DNA of 64,000 nucleotides from Opeltia flavorubescens (GCA_000442125.1 KE546969.1:1612001-1676000), one strand, 5' to 3'; counted from the stretch's first letter, positions 46,027 through 58,597 are shown. Made by a program: numbers and translations. The notes: generated by a model not told the origin, from the sequence alone.

Positions 46027-49000
46027 TCATTCGTCATAATCCTGGAGTGCCTCCTCGGCAAGTCTTCCCAGCCTCCAAACCTCGTCTTCACTGGATTCAT
46101 TCATGAAACGTCTTACAGCTTTTGAGCCATGCTCCGCCATTTGCCGTTCTCTGTAGATCAACGCTCTTTCAAGACCAGCTATGTACAGTTCCTCTTGGTC
46201 TTTTGGCTCCCAGTGATCCACAGGTTTCTCGTTCGCTTCGATCATTCGGTCGTCTAGTCCCGCTTCATCCATCTGCCATAAATCATTGCGCCAGCAGAAA
46301 GCCATGAAATGAGACCAATACGGGTCTGTCTCCAAAACCCAGGGATTTCCGAGGACAATCAGACCCTCCTTTGCGCGTGTGATGGCGACATTGAACTTTT
46401 TGGGCTCATTGACAATGCCTGCTCCCTTGACAGCATCTTCCTCAAGGAAACGGTTGCGCACTCTTGTAGTACAAAGAATGACAAATTTGCTTTCTAAACC
46501 TTGGAAAGCATCCATTGGTCCTATATTCAGGCCCCAATGTCCTGCCTTTCGGGCCATCTGCCTAAGAATATTCACTTGGGCCCTGAAAGGTGACATGATG
46601 CATATGTCTTGTTGCTCTTCGATGTATCGTGATTCAAGTAGATCCTTAGCATATGATATCGCTTTTCTGGCTTCACGGATATTGAACCAGCCACCACCGA
46701 CAATCTTGATATCTTCACAGTCATCAACCCCGCCGTTGCAGGCGAAAAGTACAGGCCAACCACGACCGCGCCAACCAGGCCAGGACTCCAACTGGTCAGT
46801 ATCTGTGGCCTCTGGGATTAATGTATTGGCGTAAAAAAGTGCAGACGGGATTGCGAGAATGGATGGGTGAGAGCGATAGTTCCGCATCAGATTCACAAAG
46901 GGAGGCCGCAGCATCTGCGGCGGCGGGTTTGATCGCAGATAATTTCGGCGAGCAAGGGGATGGCTGGCGTAAACTGGCCTGTTCGACAACCGTTCAAATA
47001 GTGAGACACCCAGAGTAGTAGAGTCATTGTAGATTCTTGGGCCAAGCTGATGCTGATCACCAGCCATTACAAAGATTGGATTCGGTTCGGAGTTACAAGA
47101 TGTTGGAGGCGCGATCACAGAAAGAGGAATCAAGATTTCTGGTTCAGTAGCCTGTGCTGCTTCGTCGACCAACAATGCCATCCAGTGTAAGTGATTCTTC
47201 CGGGATACTTTGCGTTTGGTGGCAAGCTGAGGGTTGAGCACATCCGACATAGTATTCTCAAGGGTGACCAAGTCTCTGTTAGTGAGCCGTGCTTGAACGA
47301 GAACATCAGTCGTACGACAAGTCGCAATAACGACTTTGCAAGCCATGAGTTCGGGCAACGGCGGTAAATTGAAAATGTCTTCTTGTACATAACAATATGG
47401 TAGCAATTCCTGGGGTACTTCCGCAAATGTCCGGGAGAAGTCATTCAGTCGGAACATTACCTTGGGTTCAAAATGACCTCGTAGTCGTAGAGCTAGTGTG
47501 TCGGCAGCTGAGTCTGAGGGTGCGCAGAGCAGAATGGCGCCTTCAAGGCTTGGATCGAAAGCCATCTGAGTCACTGTCTCGACTATTGTCTTCGTTTTTC
47601 CAGTGCCAGGCGGCCCATTAATGATGAATGGAATGTTACCATATGTCTTGTCGAGGATTGCGTCGACAGCTCTCTGTTTGTTTCTTAGTGAGTCTAAAGC
47701 ATGAGATTAGAATTCAGGGAGTCTGTACCTTCTGCTCGTGGTTCAAGTGTCGATCAAACCAGCTGCGCCTAAAAACTCCTTGGGGAAGAGATCTTTGAAT
47801 CACACCGTCTGACTCGCTGGGGAAAAGAATGCGACGAAGCCAGGCTTGATTTGTGTACTTAATCGGTGAATCGAGAATATTGCTGTTAGATGATCTCTGT
47901 GCACTCCGCCGATTCCCATTCATGCCAGAATGTCTCGAGTACCCGGGCGCTACAAGAGCTGGGGAAGTTATGGAGCCAAAATAATCTTGACGGTCTAATT
48001 GTGGTGTTCGGACGGGTGTCCCAATGGCCCCAAAGAAGTCACCACGAGAGATAGATGGGCTCTTCATCGGAGCTGTTGTGTGACCAAAGTAATCCTGTCG
48101 CAACCTTACCGGCGGACTTTTAATTGGTGTTCCAATGGGACCGAAATCATGTTCTGGCGGGGATATAGAACCTTCAGGGGTTTGGGTCTCTGACGCGGAA
48201 TTGCTATCGTGCTTGTTAGAAGCGGTCAATTGGTCTGCCATAGCATTGACAGCTCTCTGTAGACTTTTGATCCATCGAGTTTGGACAATGAAAGACACAT
48301 TGCAGATCAATAGATGAGGAGTACATCCGTTGATTCTCAGGTCCAAAATTTCATTCGGTCTATTCACTGCAACTACTACAGCACTGATTTGATAGCCAGT
48401 CGAGCCGGTGGCTGGAGCTGCAAGCGGAAGTTTTGTGGCAGGATCCATAACCAGCTGGCGGATCATGATGTTGTCACCAAAAGCCACACGTGGGGTATTC
48501 TCTCGAAGGCCCGGTACATTGAGGCTATAAATCTCTTGAGCTCGATCAACAACGCTGAGCTGAACGCCAAACATATCATAGGTCCTAATTTCTGGGACCT
48601 GGGCCTCAAGATCAAGCACAAGACAGTCTGACAGATGCTGATCATAATTGTCAATACCAAGATCCTCTACTGAAGAGACTGGTGAAGCACCGTCAAACGT
48701 AGGGACTTGCGGAGAAACAAGTGGAGGGAGCAACATAGGACTAGCGAAGGTCGAAGTATACTGTACAAAATCGATGGCCTGCGCCGGGGTGCTTGTCAAC
48801 AAAATGGCTGGAGATGCATTGACAGCAAGGAATGCCTCAGGAACATATGCATGGGCGTATATATCAGGTTTTCTTTGGCCTTCTTTGCTTACACTCTGAG
48901 GGACTTGTGTAAGTTTCTGCGCACGACTTTTTGATATCTTTTCCTTTTCATCTTTCATGGAAGTCTGCTGCAAGGCAGGTTTTGGTAGTGTTGAGGTGGA

Positions 49001-49309
49001 GACATGTTCTTTAATAGAACCTACTGCTGTATCATGCCCAGTGAGAGGTGGTAATTTGACATTCGTAATTGATGCCCTTGGCTCTGCGGCGGATCTTTTT
49101 GCTCGCGTGTGCAGCGGCTTTGATTCTTGCTCGGACACCTTTTTGTCCGAAGGCACGGACTGGTCATGGTTTGACGTCTTTGTAGGATCCTGTACCTTGG
49201 TCGGGGAAGGTATCCGCAAGTCTTCCCCAGTCTCAGGGTTTACGATCCTAATCTTGGTGGGCTTACTGCGTATCTGGTATGGCTGATCTTCGTGGCGAAA
49301 GTCTGCCAT
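46027..49309 (-). CDS. SF1B helicase (UPF1/MOV10-like) with long N-terminal extension
   Basis: Two exons (49309-47729 and 47673-46027) give 1075 residues; the intron GTACAG..AACAAACAG joins HEQK to RAVDAILD. The helicase core has Walker A GPPGTGKT at 547-554, motif II LVDEAAQATE, motif III GDQHQLGP, RNYRSHPSI, then DAFQGLESKFV and motif VI NVAITRAKEGL, all typical of UPF1-like superfamily 1B enzymes such as MOV10/SDE3. The first 520 residues are unusual: a Ser/Lys-rich region, a conserved central part, and four 18-residue repeats at about 388-459 with Ser/Thr-Pro sites. An RNA-related role (decay, silencing or surveillance) is inferred from the core; the exact orthology group is open. The divergent neighbour is an ORP1-like gene 1.4 kb away. 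Confidence 0.87.
47933..48148 (-). repeat. Four tandem 18-codon repeats in the helicase N-terminus
   Basis: Residues 388-459 read as four 18-residue units beginning DFGPIGTPIKSP, DYFGHTTAPMKSP, DFFGAIGTPVRTP and DYFGSITSPALVAP. Each has the pattern D-(Y/F)-(F)-G-x2-(T/S)-x-P-x-(K/R)-(S/T)-P in whole or part, giving clustered proline-directed phosphorylation sites. The DNA copies have diverged, so this is an old duplication. Confidence 0.8.
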
Positions 49310-50681
49310 GACAGTTCCAATTTGTTGGCTGAAGCCAAGTACGCGTTGCCTAAATTAATGCCTCAAAGCCCCAAGATGCTGCAAATCCTATCTCAAGGGA
49401 GCGCTAAGCACGAAGAAGAATCGAAGGGATCAGCGAATGAACAAGTCTTTTGAATTAATATAGTAAGCAATCGATGCTAGAGAATGTTTGAAGCTCTAAT
49501 TATTTACATATTTGATAATAAAGAAAAGAATGAACGGATGAGCACAGTTCTTCTGTATGTGCTGGACGCTGGATGAGATAGATATGCCTCAAATGATTGG
49601 CTCGCCTGGGATCGGCCGCACGGCGCTTGGTGCGTCTGAAATCTTGGCGTTTGCTACTGAATCATCACCTCGACTGCTCAACAATATTCTATCTTCATAG
49701 TTCAGCGAATTCGATCAACAGAACAGGAGCAGGCTGTCACTCGTTGTTTTTGTGAATGACGTCGGATCATCTATTGATCCGGATCTGACCGAGACACAGC
49801 AGGAAAATCGATAAGCGATTTCATTGGTCAAGAATTCCCTGATCCCAGATAGGTTTTGAAGTGAAGCAAAAATCTTCTCATGCAGTGTTACCAGTCAGAT
49901 GAAACCGGATGTCCGGAACCTATGAGACGGTAGAATTTCATCGTTATGAAGACATTGATTTGCAGGTGTTGTTCTCCATTGATTAGACCGCTATGATTTC
50001 ATCCTCCATTAATTCGTCAACTCGTGGACGAGTGAGCAGAATCATATCTTTTAATGAGTACACTATGCTTCATCCTGTTAAGCTTAAGCAATTTGTATAA
50101 CAATGACAGATGATCATGGCCTGAGCGTGTCGAACTCGAAGAGTAAAATATCACATCGACGGTGACCAACAATCATCTATGATCTGACACATTTACTGAT
50201 TGAGATATGCTCATGGTGCAATTGCATCATATTAAGCCGAGGTACATTCGGTGAAACATTAACAGGGATGGTCACGCGAGGTGTAAAGTTATTGTATCCA
50301 TCACAATCATTATGATTCATTGTTTCTGATCAATGGTCTTATCTCTATTGGAGGCATGACTCTCGTCGAGATATAAATCTGATCAGACCATCTCTTGCTT
50401 CCGTTCCATCCACCTTCTCTACATACTCCAGTCCTTCACACTCTTCGACTCTTCCATACACCACCCTTTCTCACTTGCTTCGAGATCGGTCACAACCATC
50501 GCTCATCCTATAGCTTTGCTGCTCTTGTCCATCTAGAAGTTTCAACAGTCATTTGGTCTCTTAGCTGAGAAAGACCTGTCAACGGATCCCCACTCCTTCA
50601 ACTTGTGTCCATTCAAACCCAGTCCCTACTAAAGAGTTAGTCTAAGTACTAAGTCAACGCGTGACCGCTATTAAAGCCGCC
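49310..50681. other. 1.37-kb divergent intergenic region
   Basis: No gene is supported. It holds the divergent promoters of the helicase and the ORP1-like gene. A CRE-like TGACGTCG occurs at 49757-49764. A TATA-like box and a long pyrimidine tract near 50372-50480 point to a transcription start for the right-hand gene with a leader of about 250 bases. Confidence 0.5.
50372..50480 (+). promoter_or_regulatory. TATA-like box and CT-rich initiator tract
   Basis: TATAAAT at 50372-50378 is followed by about 90 bases of mostly C and T. CT-rich tracts just before the transcription start are common in strongly expressed filamentous fungal genes. The ORP1-like ATG lies about 200 bp further on. Inferred from sequence only. 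Confidence 0.4.
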
Positions 50682-52001
50682 ATGTCAACGCGTCTCAACG
50701 ACTACCCGTTCTTGAAGCAGTCGACATTTAGGCATCACGCCCAACGCCAGCAGATGAATTCTCCTCAAGATACAAGCTCTAACGCCTCCATCAATACGGA
50801 CTTGGAAAAAGCCATGGTCACTCCACCTACGCCTTACTATGGTGATGATGAGTTGTCTGGGCTCACTGCTGTCGGTAAGCCATCCTTTCATGAACGAGTC
50901 TCTACATTCCGAGTAATTCAGACTCTTGACAGCGATGCTAACATTCGCAATTCTTAAGGCTCAAGTTATATTAAGCAGGACGACTCTGGCGATGATGAGA
51001 AATCGGCGAAGATCAAGCCAGACTTATCCGGTTCATCAACTGAGGATGAGAAGGATCAAGAACTCATCATAGACCATATCTGCGCTGGAGAAGCAAACGG
51101 GCCCTGCACCCTTGGGTCAGGCGATCATCGGAAGGTTATCTCCCACGTCTTTGGCCGCAACAAGCGTGAAACTCACCAAATCCCCGACGACTGCTGGATC
51201 AAGTACTGCCGCAAACATTATCAGCGTCATAAATACCGCTGCCCTGCTGATTGGCCCGAAACCCAACTTCTTCTCGTTGACGCCCAGATCGACAAAATGG
51301 AAGCATGGGGCGGTATTGCAAGCTGGACCATCGCCATTCGCAAGAAGGAGAGAGAGATGTTGGACAATGAAAACAGCTACTTGGCCCAGCATGGTCGTCT
51401 ACCAGATGGCCCGCGTTGTCGCGAGCGTTTCCTTCTTCCCTACCTAGGCAGTAACAAGACTTTCGCGGATATCCGCAACTTGATCAATATCATCGATCAA
51501 GAATCGGAAAATACCAATAGCCGCACGCTGCCATCTTTCGAGTTTCTTCCGCTTATCGACGAGCGCCGCAACCCACGCCCAAAGCGTTTCGGTGCTGTCC
51601 GACATCTGGCTAGATCCGGGGCCGTTACGAACTCCTCTACCTTCCGTCTAACGACTGATTCAAATGGAAAAGTTTGCAAGACCGAAGCATCTCCAAGCAG
51701 TACTCCCTCAAGAGCTCCTAGCCGTGTCCCTCATCGTGCCCGTCGACTTCCGAAGGTTGAGAAAGGTCCTCGCAAAGGTATCAAGCGCTCCGCATCAAGC
51801 TCAGAGGAGGAGGATGAGAAGCCCGACATCCAGCAGACGCGCCCTGCCAAGCGTCATCATCATGTCAAAACCGAGGCGAAGCCTACTTTCAGTCACCCAG
51901 TCCAGGCAAAGTACCAACCCCATGTCGAAGACGAGGAAAAGAAGCCTGAAATTGAGAACTTATTGCCCATCCGGCGTCATACGCGAAGTCTTTCGTTCTG
52001 A
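50682..52001 (+). CDS. ORP1-like fungal protein, probably nuclear
   Basis: Two exons (50682-50874 and 50959-52001) give 411 residues; G/GTAAGC..TTCTTAAG keeps frame. The conserved block at residues 114-133 (CTLGSGDHRKVISHVFGRNK) and the next segment with DDCWIKYCRKHYQR, then DKMEAWGGIASWTIAIRKRE-like sequence, match a family annotated in ascomycetes as ORP1-like; its molecular role is not established. Cys and His pairs (CTLG, CWIKYCRKHYQRH) could bind a metal, which is a guess. The C-terminal 150 residues are basic and Ser-rich with KGIKRSASSSEEEDEKP and several KR clusters, suggesting nuclear location. Two ACGCGT boxes lie at 50657-50662 and, inside the coding start, 50688-50693. Confidence 0.78.
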
Positions 52002-52718
52002 CCCGGCTCTCAATCCGCCTATATGGTCCCCACCCGTCATTGGCAACACTGTACTATCCCATCACTTGAACGAATCAGGTCTTTCAGGACATTCACCGGA
52101 TAGGATAACGCTGTCTGGATAACCGTCTGATTTGTCTGGCTTACAACATTGCTAGGAGGAGCTTCACTTAAACAGAAATCATCATACACATGCATACATT
52201 ACGAGCTGGATTTGCTTGCAACCCCTTTGCTGTCATTTTACTCAGCCTGCACCTTCGGAGGCATTCTTTCTTTTCTTCTGGCTCTGCGGGCGGAGCAACA
52301 TTCTTTTGCTGCTGCTGATGGTTATCATTTATCCTCCTTGCGAACAGATCAAACTCCCTCTTTGTAGAGTTTGACGGCTGGGGTTAGTTCAACATGTATG
52401 CTTTGAAGGATTCAGAGAACGGCATGCATTTTTATCCAGCTATCCACAGAGAGGCGTCATATGCATTCGATGAGGGGCTTTGCGTGTACTTAGCATAGTT
52501 GTGTGATTGAATGCATGAATTTCCTCATATAATTTACCAATGACAGAGGATGAAGAATGCCATCCGAGGGATCATTTAAGATATGTATCGATGGTAAGAT
52601 TCAGACAATCTTGCCGCGCCAAGCCTGATATCACCGCGTAAAACTTCCTTTTGAAGCTATAGAACTTATTAGGAAACTACGAAGCATTAAAAGGTATTAC
52701 ACCAATCCCAATCTTACA
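52002..52718. other. Spacer between ORP1-like gene and RRP4
   Basis: A 717-bp region with the 3' end of the first gene and the promoter of RRP4. No frame is supported; AT-rich in the right half. Confidence 0.45.
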
Positions 52719-53843
52719 ATGACCTTCTCCATCCTACCCCCAGCCGCCGCGCCGCAAGATACAAGAGCATCATCCCCATCATCCTCCCACTCCCTGGATT
52801 CCGACGGCGATGCCGACCTCATCCACCCATCCAAACGCACCAAAACATCCCACAAATCAATCCTCACCCCGGGGGAAATCGTAACAGAAGATCCCCAATG
52901 GATGAGGTTTTACCCTTTCCTCCCTCATTAAAAACTCTCACAAATCTAACACCCCACCCCACAAAGAGGCCACGGCACAACCATCCCCTCCCCCTCCTCC
53001 ACAAACAAAACATCCCCCACCACAATCCTCGCAACCGTAGCCGGCACCCTCCACCGCACCAACAAGCTCCTCTCCATAACCCCCCTCTCAGCCCGCTACA
53101 CCCCCTCAATCGGCGACCTCCTAATCGGCCGCATCACATCCGTCGAGCCAAAACGCTGGCGTGTAGAAATCTCCGCCCCACTCCTCGCGCACCTGCCCCT
53201 CTCCGCCATCAACCTCCCCGGCGGCGCCCTACGCAAGCGTACCGCGACGGATGAGTTAGCTATAAGGAGTTTTTTTTCAGAGGGGGATTTACTCGTTGCG
53301 GAAGTACAGAGTGTGTATGGGGATGGAGCGGCGAGTTTACATACCCGCAGTCTACGGTATGGGAAATTACGTAACGGGGTGTTCATACAAGTGGGAGGGG
53401 GGATGGTTCGAAGAGGTAAACGACAAGTCTGGACAGTAGATGCAGCGGGTAGAGGAGCAGGAGAAATCGATGTGGTGGTGGGGGTGAATGGGTATGTGTT
53501 TATTTGCAAGAAAGGAAGAGGGGAACTTGCGGCTGGGAGGGAGGAGGCGAAGAGGATGAATGTTGTTACGAGGATGGAGGAGGATGTTGATGGGGAAGGT
53601 GGGGGGCTTTATAGCGATCAGAATGAGGAGATTGGGCCGGAGACTAGGAGGGAGATTGCGAGGTTGGGGGGTGTGGTGAGGGTTTTGGTGGAGAATGGGG
53701 TAAGGTTGGATGAGGAGATGGTTATGGCGGGGTACGGGGTGAGTTTGGAGATGGAGGAGATGGGTGAGGGAGAGGATGTGTACTTGGGTGGGGAGAAGGG
53801 GAGGAGGGTTGTGGAGGCGGCGTTGGAGAGGGTGAGAGGTTGA
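52719..53843 (+). CDS. RRP4: Exosome RNA-binding subunit Rrp4
   Basis: Two exons (52719-52906 and 52967-53843) give 354 residues, matching yeast Rrp4 (359). The N-terminal exosome motif TPGEIVTEDPQWMRGHGT spans the intron (AG/GTTTTA..CACAAAG), an unusual GTTTTA donor. The S1 domain contains TNKLLSITPLSARYTPSIGDLLIGRI and EPKRWRVEISAPLLAHLPLS; LHTRSLRYGKLRNGVF and the KH-like region with NGYVFICKKGRGE follow. Rrp4 is one of three cap subunits that guide RNA into the exosome for 3'-5' processing in nucleus and cytoplasm. Composition is striking: hand count in 52961-53020 gives 30 C and 5 G, while 53581-53640 gives 5 C and 28 G, with the change near 53265 inside one exon. Confidence 0.93.
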
Positions 53844-54096
53844 GATTGATAAGGCTATGGTCACTTTGTGTTATGATACCCAGTTGTAGATGATTGAATT
53901 CATGATACCTCAATGATTATGAGAGGTTCGAGTCTAAATCCCAGACGTGATGTATTACTGATACATGCCACCCCCCAAAAGCCTGTGGAGAAATATCCCC
54001 TTTTTACCATGCATCAACCATTCCTAGATTAAAACCTTTCTGCAACTCGCCGTTCCCTTTGGTGACCTGCTACTCCAAAGGAAAACCATAGGTAAC

Positions 54097-57000
54097 CTAA
54101 CGCCTCTTGCCATCCAACATGCCAGTGAAGATAATCTTGAACCCATTAATCAACGCCCTCATATCAGCATACGCCGTCTTTTGCAATTCAAATCCCTTCG
54201 GGACAATTTTGACCGGCCAGCTCTGCAGCTGCGCATGCTGTCCCGCCTTAAAGCAAAGAAGGAAATATCCGGCGTGTTTGGGATCGATACAGAAAGCATA
54301 CACCGAACGTTTCGGGTTCGCCTCGGTGTAGGTCGAGAGCCATCGTTCTATCAGAGCATTAGTTCTTGTGCGTATCTTATTTGAATTAGGGCAAAGGATA
54401 ATGTACCTGTCTCAGCTTTGGAGCCGTTCTGATACTTCTCATGGAGCATCATTTCATCGACCTTCTTTGCCATTGCTTTGACGTGGTTGACAATCAGCTC
54501 ATCCAGATCGCTATAGCTGTATTTACCACCAATCTTCAATGTACCGCCTGAAGAGAATTGGCTGGACTTGTCGAGCTCAAGGACATCGATGTGCTGATAG
54601 ATGTTATCTGACACTTTCCAGGTGACTGCAAGATGATCAACCCCTTTCGAAGAAGGCCGGATGACCACATCACCACGTGCTTGGGAACCCAAGAATTCTT
54701 GAGCTTGGGCGCTGTTAAACGGTTTGAACAACGGATGCTTGATCACTCGCTGCGTTCTTCCAGAGACATCATTCTTCTCTTTCATCGACTCTTTGTCTGC
54801 TCGTTCCTGTGCGTCGTCCCAATCGCCTGGCATGCGGTCGTGTTCCTTCTTCGTTGGGTTTCTCAAATCCTCTTCGCGTAGTGAAAAGCCTGCTGCGAGG
54901 GTCTTGCGGTTCAGGTACATGATCTTTGCCTGGACTGTCTGGAACTGTTGGAAGAGCTGTCTGGGTGATATTTCAGGTCGGTTTGATATTTCAGTAGCTG
55001 GTACAGTCCCTTCTATGCCGCAGTCCATCCGAGCCTCAATGAAATCTTCCCCGATCTTCTTAATGGACACCGGGACCACCATGCCTTCGTAAAGGCTGTC
55101 TCTCGTTTCACCAGTGAACATGGTAAAGATTTCCTCTGATGAAAGAAGAGTAAAGTTATCACGCAATTCTTCGTATGGTGTTTGCAGCTCCATACGGATC
55201 GTCTCAAGCGTGGCTCGCTTCTTCTGATTGAAATTCTTCTCCAATTGTTCTGCATATTCTTCCAGGATCAGGTCATTGACTTTCTCTTGCTGGTCATCCC
55301 TTATGAGCTTCCGTACGGTAGCGCCAGCACCGTTCTCTAGCGTTTCAGCCTGGATATCTTCCTCGTCCAACTCAAGCGCATCGGCAGCCATCTTGCGGCC
55401 CAGTTCGTAGTCTTCTGGGTGCACACGTGTGCCATCGAGGTAGTCGGCTTCTTGGTCAGAGCTGTCGAATTCCATGTATAGGAAACTCGCGCAATTTGCC
55501 CACACACGCGGCCCCACGGCTCCAACACGTTGCTGGTCTGCGTCGCCAACCAGCTCTGATCTGGTGCCAACCGTTCCGCCGTTCAAATTGATCACCTTCA
55601 GCAATTGCTGCGCTTTGCGAGGCCCAAGACCAGAAACATACGGTAGGAGATTTGCTGTATACCAGTCACTTACTGCGTCGTTGATCTCGACACCGACAAG
55701 GTTGACCATGTCAACAAGAGCAGTCTCAAGATACTTGAAGATCTTCTCTTGTGGTACGTAAGATTGTGCTGGATCCAGAGTGATCGATATGACATCTTTC
55801 GAAAGCGCGGCATACTCCTTGAGAGGGCTCTGGAGGTATTTCGCAAGTCCCACGCAGTATCTCGTAAGCGGCGCGAGCCCAGGGTTTTCCAAGGTGGCTC
55901 TTTGGCTGCTCTGATATAGTCGAGCCACCTCGTCATTGACAATAACCAAATCCAGCTTATCACTCCGCTCAACACCATCTTCATCCTCGTACTCGGCGCC
56001 TCGGAGGTCCTTACGCTCTATGATTTCCTCAAGTAGCTTGTAGAGCTTGCGAGTATCAGCAGAATACCCAGATAATCCGATCACGTCAGGTTTTCTCCGT
56101 TCCACAAGTTTGACCAAAGCCTTTACGTCGGCACCGTCTTCCTGGCCACGTTCAGGGTCGCCAAGGAAGAGGTCAGTAAACTTTCCATTCTCGAGTACAC
56201 GAGCGTCTTCTTCGACCCAAGCCCAACAAACCGGTTCACGGCCAAAAGCACCTGAACCGTTGGAGAGAGCCAGAACCCGCGGTATTGTGCCGAGCTGCAT
56301 GCCTTTTGGTTTGTAAGGGGCCTGATCAAGTCTCTTGGAGAACTCTTCGCGGCATCTGTTGGCAATCTGATCCTCGCATTCACTTCTTAGATTCTCCTTG
56401 ACTCCTCTGGCCATGAGTTTGTCCAGCTTGAATAGCGCCATGTCCAGGACCTCTCTTCGCTCACGGTTCCATGCATCTGCGATTTCACTGAAGTTGTCAG
56501 ATTCGATCTCATTGTACAATTTCTTCCTAAAGCTTGCTGCATTCTGCATCCTGATCTTGATTTCAACCAAACCTTCCTCTTCGGCCTTTACCATTCGTAG
56601 GAAGAGATCAGGTTGATGCGCAAAATCACGCACTTGCTGGTTGCGAAGGTATTTGAATTCATAGTAGGGATGATGTTCATCGATGCGACGAAGGCCTTTG
56701 TCTGTTCTGAAGCATTCTATCACTCCGTCCTCGTAATAGGCCAAACGCATGACTTTACGCATCTTGGGACTTAAGAAGATCTCTTCGGCGAACATAGCCT
56801 TGGCGGCCTTGAGACATTGGGCTCCAGTTGTGTAATCAGGAGAGTCCATTGTGCTTACACTATCCGCAAGATCATCTGGACGTTCTGTGGGATCGTCGGT
56901 GTATTGACGTCTCCCTTCCTTCAGCGCATTTTGAGCAAATGCGTCAGCAGTGATGCCAAATGCGCGGACCAGACCATAAACGCTGCTGTTGCGGATTCGC

Positions 57001-58597
57001 TCGAAAAGCACTTTAGAAGAGCCCGGTCGTTTGTGCGTCCCATTAGAGGCAGATGAAGAATTGATGGCTGCAAGATCAGCGAACCTCGATGCATGCTGAA
57101 AATATAGGTAGTCTTGGACATCCTGTAATTCTTCCATCATTGCTGCTTTTGGGAGCATCTCTTCGAAGACGCTGTCTTTGAATTCTTCCGTGTCCTTGGA
57201 TTTTTCCATATCTTGAAGTTTCTTAAAGGTGTCAGAGAGGGCGTTACGTTTTTCGATCAACGCTCTGAATTTGAGATCTAATTCTGAGATCCTCCAGAGT
57301 TCGGTCTGATTGAGTAACCTCTCTGCGCTAATCACGTAGTCTGGCGCTCCAGGATTTGAAGGGTCTGGAGTAACAGGGGTCTTCTCTGAATGGATGAGAT
57401 AATCTTTTCGATGTTGGAATATGAATGGAACCTCGTACTCATCAACCACCATGAACTCCAAGATCTTCGCGACAGCCTTTCGGAAGGGTTCTTTGAGCGT
57501 TGGAACCAAGCCTTTTCGATTCCAAATTAGGTCAGATATCCAGATGCCCTCCTCTTTGAATTGCTCGTCGGTCAAGATCAGCCCTTTGTAAGGTTTCCGT
57601 GCTAGTTGAAATCGCTCTGGCACATCCACGGCGCGAATCTCGTTGTCTTCGTCCGTCAGAAGCTTTTCGGCAAGCTGTGAAGGCTCGAAGACATCCTTAA
57701 GCTCAAGCCCTTTTGCCACCGCATCTGGATCATCCAAGTCGACAACGCCTTGTTCTTCGTCTTCCTGATCCTGGATGTTCAGTGCCCAATCGTACTCGTC
57801 ACCTTCGCCAAAAGCTTCTTTCATGTCCTCTAAAGCAGCCTCGTCCAACCCAGTAGCATCTTTGATTCCTGTGTATGTCCTCCCCGTAGGCCTTGCGACA
57901 TCAGCATCATCGTCGTCAGGTGCACCGTCCCGATCGTCGAAATCCTCCTCAATGAAGTCGGCGAATTCGTCTTGGAGGTGGCGGGGATCAGTACGGTGTG
58001 TTTGTCGTTGATTGCGGTAGTCTTCTTCATCCTCTTCTTCAGAGTCGAAGATATTGTCCACACCTCTCGGTCTTGGTCCATCTCGGTCTTCTTTGTGACC
58101 CCTCTTCAAACGTTTGAGTTTCGGCTATTGCAGATTAATTTAAGCCAGATTTCCTAAAGGAAAAATGCCCACCTCATTTGGTGCTCGACGCTCAAAATCC
58201 GGGTTTGCCTCGCCAATTAGATCCAAGTCTTCTTCATCCAACCCAGCTTCTTCCTCTTCGCGTTCTTCTCTTCGCCGCTTTTTCTTTTCTCGCCGTCTAC
58301 GCTCACGCTCCTCCGGTTCCTCGTCGTCTTCGACAATAAAGTCTTTCCTGATCTATGGCAGAAAAATCGTTCAGCATTTGGGGGTTTTGACTAAAGCAGT
58401 GTTAGAAGACTCACCGCAGCGGCAGCTTCCTCATCGTCGTCATCGTCCTCTTCTTCGCTTGAATCATCCATATGGCCATTGGCACCATTCACGCCATTAA
58501 ACTTCCGCCTCACTTCGCCCGTCTCTTCATCGAATGACTCGTCTTCTTCCTGACTATCGAGCTCCGCCTCTCCGGAGATAAGGTCTCTTGCACTCAT
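54097..58597 (-). CDS. SPT6: Transcription elongation factor and histone chaperone Spt6
   Basis: Four exons (58597-58415, 58352-58173, 58124-54407, 54347-54097) give 1443 residues. The N-terminal 300 residues are highly acidic with basic interruptions ([11 protein letters not shown]), as in all Spt6 proteins. Then come the helix-turn-helix and YqgF-like regions, the HhH segment ([17 protein letters not shown]), the death-like region, an S1 domain ([26 protein letters not shown]) and a tandem SH2 domain ending in [19 protein letters not shown]. Spt6 travels with RNA polymerase II, binds histones and the Rpb1 linker, and reassembles nucleosomes. All three introns keep frame; the last one must use the acceptor GATAG at 54348, because the nearer CACAAG choice gives a stop. 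It converges on RRP4 with 253 bp between stop codons. Confidence 0.96.

Noticed and set aside
53367-53864. Pro/His/Leu-rich minus-strand frame across RRP4
   Set aside because: Antisense shadow of the G-rich half of RRP4.
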